From Alphaproteobacteria bacterium (lineage in GTDB: Bacteria > Pseudomonadota > Alphaproteobacteria > Micavibrionales > Micavibrionaceae), in NCBI GenBank assembly GCA_021776075.1, contig JAJFGQ010000058.1:1-44021 (forward strand): DNA of 44,021 bases, written 5' to 3'. The notes beneath the pieces are model-generated. The model saw only the letters and a list, made by a program, of their open reading frames with translations, did no database searches and was not told the origin of the DNA. Both the position numbers and the translations under genes were made by a program. Shown piece after piece: positions 35,012-44,021 of the stretch (positions are counted from its first letter, which is position 1; each line of letters opens with the position of its first letter).

Positions 35012-35686
35012 TTATTTATCTGTTTTAATTTTTTGCAATACCTCCACAGCATTGCTGCACGCCATATGAACGTAATCCGAAACATCTTCCGGCTCTTGCC
35101 CATGATGAATTAAGGCCGTGAACATACCCATATCATGCGGAATTTTCAGGTTTTGCACAGTATCCTCCACCATCAAAACCTTATCGGCTTTTAAACCGAG
35201 AAGGTCCAAGGACATTTCAAAGGGCACAAGGCTGTTATTTTTGGGCTGAAAATTATAATCTTCAAAGGCTAGAATATGGTTTACCGGAAAAAATTCTAAT
35301 AAATCCGTATGCTCAAGAACACGCAACGCCCAGTCTTTAGCGCTGTGAGTCAGCAAGATATGCTGCATATCCATGGTAGAAAAAAGGTCTCTGGTTTCAT
35401 GTGATTTTTCTATTACTTTTTCATCGGCTAATCCATGAACCTTATAATGCAACGTTTCAGACTCCACGCCATATTCTTGGATAAAAACATAGCCACTATA
35501 GCCGTGATCCTTAAAAGACTGTTTTGCCATACGAATAGCTTCATCCATAGGCAACTCAACACCAGCTTCCAAAGCAGCACGGGCCACAGCTATATTGAAA
35601 GCATGAATGATAGCTTCATCAAGACGATACAGGGTATTGTCAAGATCCCATATAATCGCTTCTACTTTTTCAAAAGAAACCGTCAT
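35012..35686 (-). CDS. HAD-superfamily hydrolase, pyrimidine 5'-nucleotidase-like
   Basis: 224 residues. The HAD motifs are WDLDNTLYRLD (nucleophile and general acid Asp), ILLTHSAK (motif II), the Lys in FQPKNNSLVPF (motif III) and MVEDTVQNL (motif IV). The DLDNTLY start and helical cap are those of the SDT1/PHM8 pyrimidine-5'-nucleotidase group. ATG 35686 lies 9 bp after the methyltransferase stop, so cotranscription is likely. It converges with the AAA gene, leaving 5 bp. The substrate is unproven. Confidence 0.85.
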   Translation of the reverse strand: MTVSFEKVEAIIWDLDNTLYRLDEAIIHAFNIAVARAALEAGVELPMDEAIRMAKQSFKDHGYSGYVFIQEYGVESETLHYKVHGLADEKVIEKSHETRDLFSTMDMQHILLTHSAKDWALRVLEHTDLLEFFPVNHILAFEDYNFQPKNNSLVPFEMSLDLLGLKADKVLMVEDTVQNLKIPHDMGMFTALIHHGQEPEDVSDYVHMACSNAVEVLQKIKTDK

Positions 35687-35695
35687 TAATACACT

Positions 35696-36709
35696 CTACT
35701 TTGTTGCACAAAAAACCTTAAAACCATTTCCTTCGAAAAGGTTTTTATAACGCGAAAAATGCTTATCCAAAACCGTCTCATACGGAAGATGGGCATTCGC
35801 GACCATCCACAAACAACCCCGATCACGCAAACAGGAAGATGCCGCCCTTATAAAACCGGCCCCTATGGAAGAGGACACTTCTTTCCCGGCATGAAAAGGA
35901 GGGTTCATAATAACCCAATCCAGAGCCTGAAAGGAAAGCGGCATTGTCAAATCATGCCACAAATACTGTATCGACGCATCTTTTCTGTATTTTTTCAAAT
36001 TGAGTTCACAAGCATCAAGCGCTCTGTGATCCGCATCAATACAATAGAGTGCGTCAACATTTTCATTGCGGCTCAAAATATAATCCGACAAATACCCATA
36101 CCCACAACCAAAGTCAGCTCCTTTTCCCGACAAATCATGCGGCAAATGCTCCCCTAAAAGAGCCGAGCCTTTATCGATCTTGTTCCACCCAAAAACACCG
36201 GGTTGAGATTGAAAAAGCCCTCCTAAAACATCCTGCAAAGCGCCTGTTTTCATCCATTCATCAATACAGGTTTGATTAAAAGGGCCTTCGCGCGCGCCCC
36301 AGACAACCCGCGATTTATATTTGGAAAGCTCCCCGCATACCAACCCCAGAGACTCCATGTCTTTTTTCAGACGCCGTCCCCCGGCATCATTCGCCGCAGC
36401 ACAGACCATATAACCGTCACGACTGAGAAGCTTCAAAGCCGTTGCCATGGCAAACCGCACTTCATCTTTTTGTTTTGATCCCGCAATCATAATCAGGTCA
36501 AATTCCTCATCATTTTGCGGAAACCGCGGTGAAACCGTTTCAAATCCAGCCGCATAAGGTTTGAAATATTGCTGCACCGTCAGATCATGATTTTGAACGT
36601 ACCCGGCAAGCTCTTCACAAACCTGTCCGTTCACATACAAAATACGCCCCCCGCTTTCAGGCAAGGGAACGGGGGCAAAAAACAGTGCTTTTAGAGGGGA
36701 TACTGACAT
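35696..36709 (-). CDS. RsmC-like class I methyltransferase (16S rRNA G1207 type)
   Basis: 337 residues. The N-terminal half resembles the inactive domain of RsmC (FDLIMIAGSKQKDEVRF, LLSRDGYMVCAAAND, GGRRLKKDME). The C-terminal catalytic domain has GADFGCGYGYLSDYIL (SAM loop), CIDADHRALDACELNL and the NPPFHAGKE motif of MTS-type base N-methyltransferases. The two-domain layout and length match RsmC/RlmG. No clear ribosome site is seen before ATG 36709. It is followed by the HAD gene on the same strand. Confidence 0.82.
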   Translation of the reverse strand: MSVSPLKALFFAPVPLPESGGRILYVNGQVCEELAGYVQNHDLTVQQYFKPYAAGFETVSPRFPQNDEEFDLIMIAGSKQKDEVRFAMATALKLLSRDGYMVCAAANDAGGRRLKKDMESLGLVCGELSKYKSRVVWGAREGPFNQTCIDEWMKTGALQDVLGGLFQSQPGVFGWNKIDKGSALLGEHLPHDLSGKGADFGCGYGYLSDYILSRNENVDALYCIDADHRALDACELNLKKYRKDASIQYLWHDLTMPLSFQALDWVIMNPPFHAGKEVSSSIGAGFIRAASSCLRDRGCLWMVANAHLPYETVLDKHFSRYKNLFEGNGFKVFCATK

Positions 36710-36745
36710 CAGGGAGTAAAACCGGAAATTATATTTTCACCCACT

Positions 36746-39700
36746 CTAAACGATAAAGCTTTGATCGACAACCAGACTCCCCGCCGTCAAAAGATCGGCA
36801 AGACCCGTGTTTTCCAGGCCGCTTTCAACGATAGCAATAGCCGCAAAGGCCCCGCCAACGTCACCATCGGCGTTCACAAGAATTTCCGTACCGCTTGCTG
36901 TATCGTTCAACTGAATAAAATCTGAAATGACACTGCTTAAAGGATCGAAGCCCTCAAGAATGTCCGTCAGATTCAGGACATCAATGGCTTCCAGTCCGCC
37001 GCCATCCACCAACGTCATCGCAGTCGGTGCGTTTGTGTTGTCAAACCATCCCTGCGCACCATAATCCCACTGGCTCAAAAAGCCATTGTCGTCATAGGAG
37101 GTTTCCAAATCGGCCATCGGATGCAGCCACATACCCATCTGGTCATCGAATGACACGCCGGTCCAATCTTCACCACTACCGAACAGTGGATCATGTTCGA
37201 CAATCACACTCGCATCCATGGAAAATGTGAAAACATGCTGGCCTTCCGCATTTATGCTGGACGATATTTCCGTGAAAGGATTATCAGTTGCCAGAGACGT
37301 AACAATCCGGTCGGGTGTTTGCGTACCGGATGCTGACGATCCGTCAAAGGCACTGGAAAAATCATTTTCGCCGTTATAGCCGTAGGCCGACACGATCGGC
37401 TCATCCCCGCTGGCATCAAAATAAAACAAGGCCATTTCGCCGCCGTGACTTTTAGGATTCGGGCCATCATTGATGGCCACGGTAAAACCCTCCGTCATCC
37501 GGCTGTGTGGGTCACTAACTACTAACTCAAACGTAAATTCATTCGTTGTTTCATTGAAACTGGTTTCCACATGCTCTATATCGCCGCCATTGTCACTGCC
37601 CGGAGGCGTATCCGCTGAAAAGGTGAACAGTTTCTGGGGATTGGAAGACCCTGTCTCAAAATTGTAAATGGTGTCAACAGCCCCATCCATCACATCAAAA
37701 ATAAATTGATCGGCACCACTGCCGCCATACAGTAAGTCAGCACCCTCACCACCAATCAAAACATCGTTACCACCCTCTCCGAACAATACATCATCGCCTG
37801 CTCCACCAATCAGGACATCATTAATTTCAGAATCATAAAGATTCTGTCCGTAATCACCGAAAGCATAATCGTCATATCCGTAGTCACTGTGACCATAATC
37901 ATCATAGCCGTAATCGCTGTGCCCGTAGTTGCTATGAGCCGCCTCAGAACCGCCATAAAGTATGTCGTTGCCCGTGCCGCCATTCAGAAAGTCATTCTCA
38001 TTACTGCCGTAAATCGTGTCGTCTCCGGCATCCCCGTTCAGTATATCTTCGCCGCCGCCGCCATAAATATCATCATTTCCATCGCCACCATTAATCACGT
38101 CATTGCCAACAGAAGACCAAAGATAGTCATTTCCCTCTTCGCCATTAATGATCAAATCCCCGTAAGAAAACTCATTATGCGTAAAATCAATCACGTCATT
38201 TCCGGCGCCGGCATTGATCTGCTCAACACCGCTGATCCGTATATCAGTACCCAGATCATGGTTTTCACTATAAGGATTCCATAGGAAAAAGGCGTCGTCA
38301 CCATCCGTCATCTCCAGCGTATCGAAACCCTTCCCGCCATTGAACGTATCGGAACTCTGGTTCATACCGCGTATAGAGACCCACCTGTCCGTGCCCTCTA
38401 TACCGTCAGACCCTACATTCCAAGCCCACCAACCTGCCGGGACCTCGGCATCAACACCAAACTGCAAAATATCGTCGCCCTTTCCCCCTTCAAGGAGGTC
38501 TGCGCCCGTACCACCGTCAAGAAAATCATCGCCATTGCCACCATCCAGAAAATCGTTACCCGCGTCACCAAACAGTTGATCGTCACCATTCCCGCCCGAA
38601 AGAAGATCATCCCCTTCAAGAGCCTGAATAAGATCATCGCCATTATTTCCGAACAGGGAATCATCATCCGGCGTTCCCGTGATGGTGTTGATAGGTTCAG
38701 GATCAATGTTCAGACTTACCATGCCGATATCACTACCGCCCTGCCCATCGAGAAGCGTGTATTCAAAACTGTCGAGTCCTGTAAATTCCTCTGCGGGCAC
38801 GTAAGTAAAACTACCGTCTGCAAGCAAAGTCACTGTGCCGCCGGCCGTGGTTGCAAACATGCCCGCCTGTACCATCAACGGATCACCGTCTATGTCACTA
38901 TCCACGCCGTTGCCGTTATCGGACAAAACATTGCCGCTCATCGCCTGATCTTCCACACCGCCAAAATTGTCGTCCTGTGCGATAGGATCGTGATTAATCG
39001 TCAAACCCGCCAAATCGAAAGTCGATCCATCGCTGAACTCTATTGTTTCGACCTGAGCATCCGCGGTTAAAAAATGATCGGTAATCGTAATGGTATTCAG
39101 ACCCGTACCATCCGTATCAATAACAAGATCGCTACCGCTCTCTGAAAAATCAAGACTTGCCAGCGTTATCCCGGCAGAAAAAAGAAGCGTATCATTGCCG
39201 CCTGTTTCTGTGATGATATCGGCACCGTCACCAGAAGCATAGACATAGCTATCGTCACCCATACCGCCTGAGAGAATATCATTTCCCGTACCGCCGGTTA
39301 TTTCATCATTCCCCTCGCCACCGCGCAGATCATCGTTACCCGGACCTCCATCTATAATATCATTTCCGCCTCCACCATTAACAACGTCGTTGCCAGCATT
39401 GGCCCAAAGAACATCATCAGCATTTCCACCATCAATGATCGTATCACCAAGGATAATATTATTACTCGCCAGAGCAACAATATCGCCACCATTTCCGGCT
39501 CTGAAAAATTCAATATTGGCAACAAGCTGGTTTCCCACAGAATCTTCTACAAATAAAGCATCACCAATATTTGTCATATTTAATACATCAAATCCTGATA
39601 ACCCCTCATAGGAAGCTGTATTGACGTTGAATTCATCATCAATATCGACTGAAGCACTACTGTAAGGGTTAACAAGCGTAAGAGTTAATTGCTCGACCTG

Positions 39701-39751
39701 CCCCTGAAAAAACAGAAAATCATTGCCCGGTGTTCCTATTATATCCGCCAC
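36746..39751 (-). CDS. RTX-type calcium-binding protein with type I secretion C-terminus
   Basis: 1001 residues, no signal peptide, very acidic. Glycine-rich nonapeptide blocks (GGxGxDxLx) occur at about 105-170, 365-430, 545-620 and 650-690. A cadherin-like domain starts DDNFGGVEDQAMSGNVLSDN (about 260-350). The C-terminal 100 residues (AIDVLNLTDILEGF, SVISDFIQL, ending VDQSFIV) match the type I secretion target domain. A segment near the N-terminus (GFDVLNMTNIGDALF to NDVVNGG) reappears around 480-560 (GFDTLEMTDGDDAFF to NDVINGG), an internal duplication. The start is GTG 39751. No ABC transporter, membrane fusion or TolC gene is present. It is likely secreted or surface-bound, perhaps adhesive. 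Confidence 0.88.
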   Translation of the reverse strand: MADIIGTPGNDFLFFQGQVEQLTLTLVNPYSSASVDIDDEFNVNTASYEGLSGFDVLNMTNIGDALFVEDSVGNQLVANIEFFRAGNGGDIVALASNNIILGDTIIDGGNADDVLWANAGNDVVNGGGGNDIIDGGPGNDDLRGGEGNDEITGGTGNDILSGGMGDDSYVYASGDGADIITETGGNDTLLFSAGITLASLDFSESGSDLVIDTDGTGLNTITITDHFLTADAQVETIEFSDGSTFDLAGLTINHDPIAQDDNFGGVEDQAMSGNVLSDNGNGVDSDIDGDPLMVQAGMFATTAGGTVTLLADGSFTYVPAEEFTGLDSFEYTLLDGQGGSDIGMVSLNIDPEPINTITGTPDDDSLFGNNGDDLIQALEGDDLLSGGNGDDQLFGDAGNDFLDGGNGDDFLDGGTGADLLEGGKGDDILQFGVDAEVPAGWWAWNVGSDGIEGTDRWVSIRGMNQSSDTFNGGKGFDTLEMTDGDDAFFLWNPYSENHDLGTDIRISGVEQINAGAGNDVIDFTHNEFSYGDLIINGEEGNDYLWSSVGNDVINGGDGNDDIYGGGGEDILNGDAGDDTIYGSNENDFLNGGTGNDILYGGSEAAHSNYGHSDYGYDDYGHSDYGYDDYAFGDYGQNLYDSEINDVLIGGAGDDVLFGEGGNDVLIGGEGADLLYGGSGADQFIFDVMDGAVDTIYNFETGSSNPQKLFTFSADTPPGSDNGGDIEHVETSFNETTNEFTFELVVSDPHSRMTEGFTVAINDGPNPKSHGGEMALFYFDASGDEPIVSAYGYNGENDFSSAFDGSSASGTQTPDRIVTSLATDNPFTEISSSINAEGQHVFTFSMDASVIVEHDPLFGSGEDWTGVSFDDQMGMWLHPMADLETSYDDNGFLSQWDYGAQGWFDNTNAPTAMTLVDGGGLEAIDVLNLTDILEGFDPLSSVISDFIQLNDTASGTEILVNADGDVGGAFAAIAIVESGLENTGLADLLTAGSLVVDQSFIV
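37870..37929 (-). repeat. 30-bp tandem repeat coding Tyr/Gly/Asp decapeptides in the RTX gene
   Basis: Two tandem 30-base units (37870-37899 and 37900-37929) encode the decapeptide YGHSDYGYDD twice. Degenerate flanks (HSN before, YAFGDYG after) suggest past expansion. The units differ by several silent changes. This Tyr-rich block interrupts the calcium-binding nonapeptides. Confidence 0.75.
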
Positions 39752-39998
39752 TCAATCCCCGCAAACATGTAAGTTGTTGTTGTTTCTTACTTTAAAATTG
39801 TTTCGCTGCCTCTAAACCTCTCCCACAGAGAAGAACAGGACGAATTGTTATATTTACATATTCTCACAAACCCCCTAAGATTATATGAAAATTATCTAAA
39901 GTTTTATGAAAATTGTTTGCATTCAAAAATGTATGGTTTTTCAAATCATTATAAAAATTCTATAGGAACAAAAAGAAAACGAGAACAAGAGATCGCTC

Positions 39999-40739
39999 TT
40001 AATTTTTGCAGGTTAGGTGCTCCACAATGTAGTCGCCATTGCTCTTTGTAATTTCTCTTGTGTAAGGGCAGGACTTTTCTTCTTTAGGATCTGGCTTCTT
40101 ACCAAACTTTATAAGACTCGTAATCGTATTGCCAATGTCAGAATTCTTTGTGTTTTTTCCAATCTTAGCCGCAGCCACTCTGATCTTCTCACCGTCATAC
40201 CAGTTTGTTGCTACAAATTCTAAAAACCTTTGGGTTTCTGTTGCCTTTTTTACTTCTTTGTCAGGATCAGAATATAGAGCCTTGTTGTTTGTCAGATAAA
40301 AATCGACAGCTAAGATTGTTTCCTGACCACTAAAAATAGCGCAATTACGGTGTTTTTCGTCAATATCTTTCTGTGATTGCAACATAGCAGCTACATAGGC
40401 AAGCGGGAAAATTGCCGAACTAGCCGTTGCTGCTTTCTCATGGCTTCCACTAACCCCTGCCGTCAGACCATAAGTCGTTCCTGTAATTGCCGCTGTAGAT
40501 TCTGAAAATTTGGACACACCAATTTCTGAAACAAGCAATTTGCAGGGATCATATCCATGAATAACTTTTTGTCCGGTTTTAGCAACCGACAAAAGATGCC
40601 GCGTAATGTCCTCTTTCGTATCATTTTTAAAACCAACGGTCGGCGGCGGCATACTGACACAACCTGCTGATATAAAGCTCAGCGCGGCACAAGAAATCCA
40701 ATATTTAGCTTTGCCGTTAAAAAACTCTGAAAACGCCAT
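39999..40739 (-). CDS. Possible lipoprotein of unknown function
   Basis: 246 residues. A hydrophobic N-terminal helix (YWISCAALSFISAGC) ends in a lipobox-like SAGC, followed by VSMPPP, so lipid attachment is plausible although the -3 residue (Ser) is unusual. A middle hydrophobic part is SSAIFPLAYVAAML. Cys pairs lie near DPCKLL, RNCAIF, KSCPYT and HLTCKN. ATG 40739 is chosen because AAGGGTG lies 5 bases upstream; ATG 40751 adds four residues. No family is recognised. It is flanked by AT-rich DNA on the RTX side and is probably monocistronic. Confidence 0.7.
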   Translation of the reverse strand: MAFSEFFNGKAKYWISCAALSFISAGCVSMPPPTVGFKNDTKEDITRHLLSVAKTGQKVIHGYDPCKLLVSEIGVSKFSESTAAITGTTYGLTAGVSGSHEKAATASSAIFPLAYVAAMLQSQKDIDEKHRNCAIFSGQETILAVDFYLTNNKALYSDPDKEVKKATETQRFLEFVATNWYDGEKIRVAAAKIGKNTKNSDIGNTITSLIKFGKKPDPKEEKSCPYTREITKSNGDYIVEHLTCKN

Positions 40740-40953
40740 ATCACCCTTCATTTGGTATAAAAGTTAAAAACTGCATCATTCCTGTACCGCACTTCCCATA
40801 AAATAACAACAATATTTTCATATTATTTTTGAAATCGGGCTTTTTTGTCGCGTCTTGAGGGCTGCGGCGCTTTTGGCCTTTCCTCTTTCCTCCGCTCTAT
40901 GCTATGAATCACGAAGAATTCCTGAAAGCTTCAGACCTAAAGGGAGAAAGACC

Positions 40954-42912
40954 ATGAGCCAACCTGCTGAAAAACGGGATACAGCGATTGAGGTTTTTGC
41001 GCCATCTGAAAACATCATCAAAAATGCACATATAAGCACTGCGCAATATGAAGAAATGTACAAACGCTCCCTTGATGATCCGGAAGGCTTCTGGGCTGAA
41101 ATGGCACAGCGCATAACATGGTTTAAAGACCCGACTATTATCAAAAATACCAGCTATGATACCAACGATCTGTACATCAAATGGTATGAAGATGGCGTTC
41201 TGAACGCATGCTACAACTGCATTGACCGCCACATCCCCGCCCGTGAAAATCAGGTGGCAATTATCTGGGAAGGCGACAATCCTGATCTGGACAAAAAAAT
41301 CACTTATGGCGAGCTAAAAGGCGAAGTCAGCCGTCTTGCCAATGCTTTAAAAGCGCGCGGAGTCAAAAAAGGCGACCGCGTAACGATTTATATGCCCATG
41401 GTCCCCGAAGCCACTTATGCCATGCTCGCCTGCGCCCGGATCGGCGCGATTCACTCGGTCGTCTTTGGCGGCTTTTCGCCGGAGTCCCTGAAAGGACGCA
41501 TACAAGACTGTCAATCAACGATCTTGATTACGGCCGATGAAGGCGTACGTGGCGGTAAGATGATACCGCTTAAAAAGAACGCCGACGAAGCCTTAAAAGA
41601 CTGCCCGGATGTCCATACCGTGCTCGTCCTCGAACATACGGATGGTGATATTGACTGGAATAAGGACCGCGACGTCTGGTGGCATGAACTGGTCGATGAG
41701 CAGAGCGATGAGTGCCCATGCGCGGAAATGAACGCCGAAGACCCTCTTTTTATCCTCTACACCTCCGGTTCTACGGGACAGCCGAAAGGCGTTCTGCATA
41801 CCACAGGCGGCTATATGGTTTATGTGGCGCTGACCCATGAAATGGTCTTCGATTACAAAGACGGCGAAGTTTACTGGTGTACGGCCGATGTCGGCTGGGT
41901 CACAGGCCATTCCTACATCGTTTACGGTCCGCTTGCCAATGGCGCGACAACGCTTATGTTTGAAGGCGTGCCGAATTACCCGGATTACAGCCGTTTCTGG
42001 AATGTTGTGGACAAGCACAAGGTCAATATTTTCTACACTGCGCCCACAGCGATCCGTGCGCTTTTGCAGCATGGCGATGCCCCCGTTAAAAAGACAGACC
42101 GAAGCTCCCTGCGTATTCTCGGCTCGGTGGGAGAGCCCATCAATCACGAAGCCTGGATGTGGTATAACAGCGTCGTCGGGGAAGAGCGCTGCCCCATTGT
42201 TGATACATGGTGGCAAACGGAAACCGGCGGTATCCTGATTGCTCCGCTCCCCGGTGCGATCCCGACCAAACCCGGTTCGGCAACGAAACCCTTCTTCGGC
42301 GTAAACCCCATGATCGTGGATAATGACGGCAATGAACTCACCGGCGCATGCGAGGGCGCACTCTGCATCACCGATAGCTGGCCCGGACAAATGCGTACCG
42401 TCTATCAGGACCATCACCGCTTTGTGCAGACTTATTTCACGACCTTCAAAGGCAAATATTTCACCGGCGATGGCTGCCGCCGCGATGAAGACGGCTATTA
42501 CTGGATCACCGGGCGCGTGGATGACGTTATCAATGTCTCCGGTCACCGTATGGGCACCGCCGAAGTCGAAAGCGCCATTAACGAACATCATAAAGTCGCC
42601 GAAAGTGCCGTTGTCGGCTTCCCGCATGATATCAAGGGACAGGGGATTTATGCCTATGTCATCCTGATGGACGGGATTGAGGCCACGGAAGACATCCGCA
42701 CCGAAATCATGCAAATCGTACGTAAAATCATCGGCCCGATTGCCCGCCCGGACGTCATACAATTCACACCCGGCCTGCCAAAAACACGTTCCGGCAAAAT
42801 CATGCGCCGTATTTTGCGCAAAATCGCAGCTCATGAAGAAGGATCTATCGGCGATACGAGCACCCTTGCCGACCCGTCCGTGGTTGATGGTTTGATTAAG
42901 GGCCGGGCCTGA
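40954..42912 (+). CDS. acs: Acetyl-CoA synthetase (AMP-forming)
   Basis: 652 residues, the usual Acs length. It makes acetyl-CoA from acetate, ATP and CoA. Motifs are [20 protein letters not shown] (P-loop-like A3), [42 protein letters not shown] (A5), [20 protein letters not shown] (A7/A8 hinge) and the C-terminal [10 protein letters not shown], whose Lys is the known acetylation site in Acs enzymes. ATG 40954 has GGGAG upstream; an in-frame extension back to 40855 lacks support. GC content is visibly higher than in the neighbouring lipoprotein gene. It is probably a single-gene unit. Confidence 0.97.
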   Translation: MSQPAEKRDTAIEVFAPSENIIKNAHISTAQYEEMYKRSLDDPEGFWAEMAQRITWFKDPTIIKNTSYDTNDLYIKWYEDGVLNACYNCIDRHIPARENQVAIIWEGDNPDLDKKITYGELKGEVSRLANALKARGVKKGDRVTIYMPMVPEATYAMLACARIGAIHSVVFGGFSPESLKGRIQDCQSTILITADEGVRGGKMIPLKKNADEALKDCPDVHTVLVLEHTDGDIDWNKDRDVWWHELVDEQSDECPCAEMNAEDPLFILYTSGSTGQPKGVLHTTGGYMVYVALTHEMVFDYKDGEVYWCTADVGWVTGHSYIVYGPLANGATTLMFEGVPNYPDYSRFWNVVDKHKVNIFYTAPTAIRALLQHGDAPVKKTDRSSLRILGSVGEPINHEAWMWYNSVVGEERCPIVDTWWQTETGGILIAPLPGAIPTKPGSATKPFFGVNPMIVDNDGNELTGACEGALCITDSWPGQMRTVYQDHHRFVQTYFTTFKGKYFTGDGCRRDEDGYYWITGRVDDVINVSGHRMGTAEVESAINEHHKVAESAVVGFPHDIKGQGIYAYVILMDGIEATEDIRTEIMQIVRKIIGPIARPDVIQFTPGLPKTRSGKIMRRILRKIAAHEEGSIGDTSTLADPSVVDGLIKGRA

Positions 42913-42924
42913 GCCACCTGGCGC

Positions 42925-42960
42925 AGTCCGCCGGCCAATAGTCCGCCAGCCAATAGTCCG
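42925..42960. repeat. 15-bp tandem repeat after acs
   Basis: AGTCCGCCGGCCAAT (42925-42939) is followed by AGTCCGCCAGCCAAT (42940-42954) and a partial third copy AGTCCG, 2.4 units in all. It starts 13 bp after the acs stop, in GC-rich DNA unlike the AT-rich gap that follows. Confidence 0.75.
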
Positions 42961-42986
42961 TTTGTAAAAAAGAATTGCATTTTTTT

Positions 42987-43283
42987 CTAATCCTTTGATT
43001 TCATGCGATTTTCCATTAGTTTGTTTCTGGCCCGCGCCTCCACCTCATCAGCCTTAAGGCTGTCCGTCATATGTTTGAGAAAAGCGCGGTGATAGCGCAA
43101 GGCTGTAACGATCTCCTTTGCCGAAGCCGCACGGTGCCCTTCCTTAAGCGCATTCATGCTGGTTTTCTTCTTTCCTACCTGTGATTGCGGCCCCGTTGAT
43201 TTTTCCCACGGCTTCCAACGCCGGATGGCACAAGCTTGCTGCTTCTTCCGCCGTTCCGTCCAGCCATTATTGTTATCGGGCAT
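42987..43283 (-). CDS. Small basic protein of unknown function
   Basis: 98 residues. It starts MPDNNNGWTERRKKQQACAI and contains RRWKPWEKSTGPQSQVGKKK then SMNALKEGHRAAS. The WxPWxxSTGPxTxxGK..NALK pattern is one I know from small uncharacterised bacterial proteins, often near phage or mobile DNA. A helical tail rich in Lys, Arg and Glu follows. ATG 43283 is preferred over GTG 43316, though its ribosome site (AGGGA) is rather distant. No function can be given. Confidence 0.6.
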   Translation of the reverse strand: MPDNNNGWTERRKKQQACAIRRWKPWEKSTGPQSQVGKKKTSMNALKEGHRAASAKEIVTALRYHRAFLKHMTDSLKADEVEARARNKLMENRMKSKD

Positions 43284-43414
43284 GGTTTTGTGTTCCCTGT
43301 TTTTTTTAAACCCCACAATAGGATAGTATTCCTAATATGGCAAAAATGCAAGGATTTTCTCAAGGATTTTCTGATAAGTTAAATAGAGAAGGCCGCAGCC
43401 TGTAAAGATAGCCC

Positions 43415-43762
43415 CTAACCCATCAAGGCTTCAATTTCTGTCTCCAGCCTTTCAAAAACACGGTCGAACAGCCCGCTTTTGGCGATACGGCCTTTGCTTT
43501 CCTTATAAAGCTCATACATATCCGTCTTTGGTCCCACGCGGCGGATGATGAATTGCAGATAGGGCTGATAGGTGCGGGAGCGATAATAGGTGAACGTACA
43601 GGTGCTTTCATCAAAATCGACATCGACGCCGATATCATAGAGCGCCTTGACCGACGCGGCACGGCTAAACAAGCCCGCCAATTGCTTGAATTCCGCATTA
43701 GAAAAGCCCGACCGTGCCTTAAATTTCTGAAAATCAGGATTATCTATAACGTAAAAGCTCAT
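43415..43762 (-). CDS. Protein of unknown function, 115 residues
   Basis: Soluble protein starting MSFYVIDNPDFQKFKARSGF, with VDVDFDESTCTFTYYRSRTY and YLQFIIRRVGPKTDMYELYK, then a helical end (VFERLETEIEALMG). Mixed alpha/beta with one Cys. ATG 43762 has no strong ribosome site. Coding-like codon use and clean length support a gene. I do not recognise the family. Palindromic repeats lie upstream. Confidence 0.6.
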   Translation of the reverse strand: MSFYVIDNPDFQKFKARSGFSNAEFKQLAGLFSRAASVKALYDIGVDVDFDESTCTFTYYRSRTYQPYLQFIIRRVGPKTDMYELYKESKGRIAKSGLFDRVFERLETEIEALMG

Positions 43763-43883
43763 ACTTACAATATTACCATTAAACCCTTCTCAATTGCGAC
43801 TTTATAGCCATTTCCAGAATTAATGATCCTTCTCTCTCTTTAACTTGTCACCCCGCTTCCCCCTCTCCCATCACCCCGTTCCC

Positions 43884-43970
43884 CCGCCTTCGCGGAGGAC
43901 AGGCTGCGGACGGAGTCCCTTTATCAGTTATCGCGAAGGTGGGCTAATGGATTCCGGCCTTCGCCGGAAT
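43884..43970. repeat. GC-rich palindromic repeat cluster
   Basis: Two hairpins share a CTTC loop: CCGC-CTTC-GCGG at 43884-43895 and ATTCCGGC-CTTC-GCCGGAAT at 43951-43970. Between them TCGCGAAGGTGGGC (43931-43944) is an inverted degenerate copy of the first. The second is of the widespread ATTCCxGCCTTCGCxGGAATGAC type of dispersed repeats. CGTCATCCCGAATG near the right edge may be another unit. Confidence 0.7.
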
Positions 43971-44021
43971 GACAATAGAGAGAAAAACACTGCGTCATCC
44001 CGAATGAATATGAGGGATCTG

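Noticed and set aside
37740-38680. Regular repeats that might suggest a CRISPR-like array
   Set aside because: They are in-frame codons for glycine/aspartate nonapeptides of the RTX protein, with varying sequence and no fixed spacer length.
41593-42834. A 413-codon minus-strand open frame opposite acs
   Set aside because: Antisense shadow of acs; no recognisable domain, no ribosome site.

Overview
This 44 kb window reads as chromosomal DNA of an alphaproteobacterium of moderate GC. The pointers are a MoxR/DUF58/BatA/DUF4159 cluster of the alphaproteobacterial type, a TIGR02302 (DUF4175) family protein, the CnoX–LON–Trm112 neighbourhood, a single bifunctional SpoT/Rsh next to rpoZ, and a PrdX/ProXp-ala deacylase. 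I cannot name the genus; no rRNA or clear species marker is present. All family assignments come from reading motifs by eye; no database search was run.

Layout. 1-146: end of an IS1595-family element (5' part of its transposase, terminal inverted repeat, possible 8-bp target duplication). 307-10531: a MoxR AAA+ ATPase with envelope proteins of the Bat/aerotolerance type (VWA-like membrane protein, BatA-like protein, DUF58). Two proteins that are normally single long chains in alphaproteobacteria are each encoded here as two genes on opposite strands: DUF4159 apart from BatA, and the N-half apart from the C-half of DUF4175/TIGR02302. 10631-15194: aminotransferase, a 57-residue protein, a CheY-like regulator, DUF2946 plus an outer-membrane-type beta protein, and an adenosine/adenine deaminase broken by a frameshift. 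15188-21680 (all minus): rpoZ, spoT, a small membrane protein, a two-domain methyltransferase, a membrane sulfatase-like protein and ppa.

21879-24089 (plus): NYN nuclease, family-5 uracil-DNA glycosylase and an unrecognised 279-residue protein behind a good sigma70-like promoter. 28758-24086 (minus): a tightly packed run of seven genes: tRNA deacylase, cnoX, LON-domain protein, small membrane protein, Trm112-like, small membrane protein, leuA. 28869-29335: a translationally coupled pair of unknown small genes, then tRNA-Gly(GCC). 29566-35686: a chemoreceptor, ankyrin protein, a second MoxR without the usual partners, a stand-alone ClpA/B-type AAA module and a HAD hydrolase. 35696-42912: RsmC-like methyltransferase, a 1001-residue RTX protein with a type I secretion C-terminus, a possible lipoprotein and acetyl-CoA synthetase. 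The right end holds two small unknown genes and GC-rich palindromic repeats.

The most unusual item is the rearranged MoxR cluster. Both split proteins keep open frames, and each detached C-terminal piece starts with an export signal that would keep it on the periplasmic side. This argues for functional two-piece proteins rather than simple decay.
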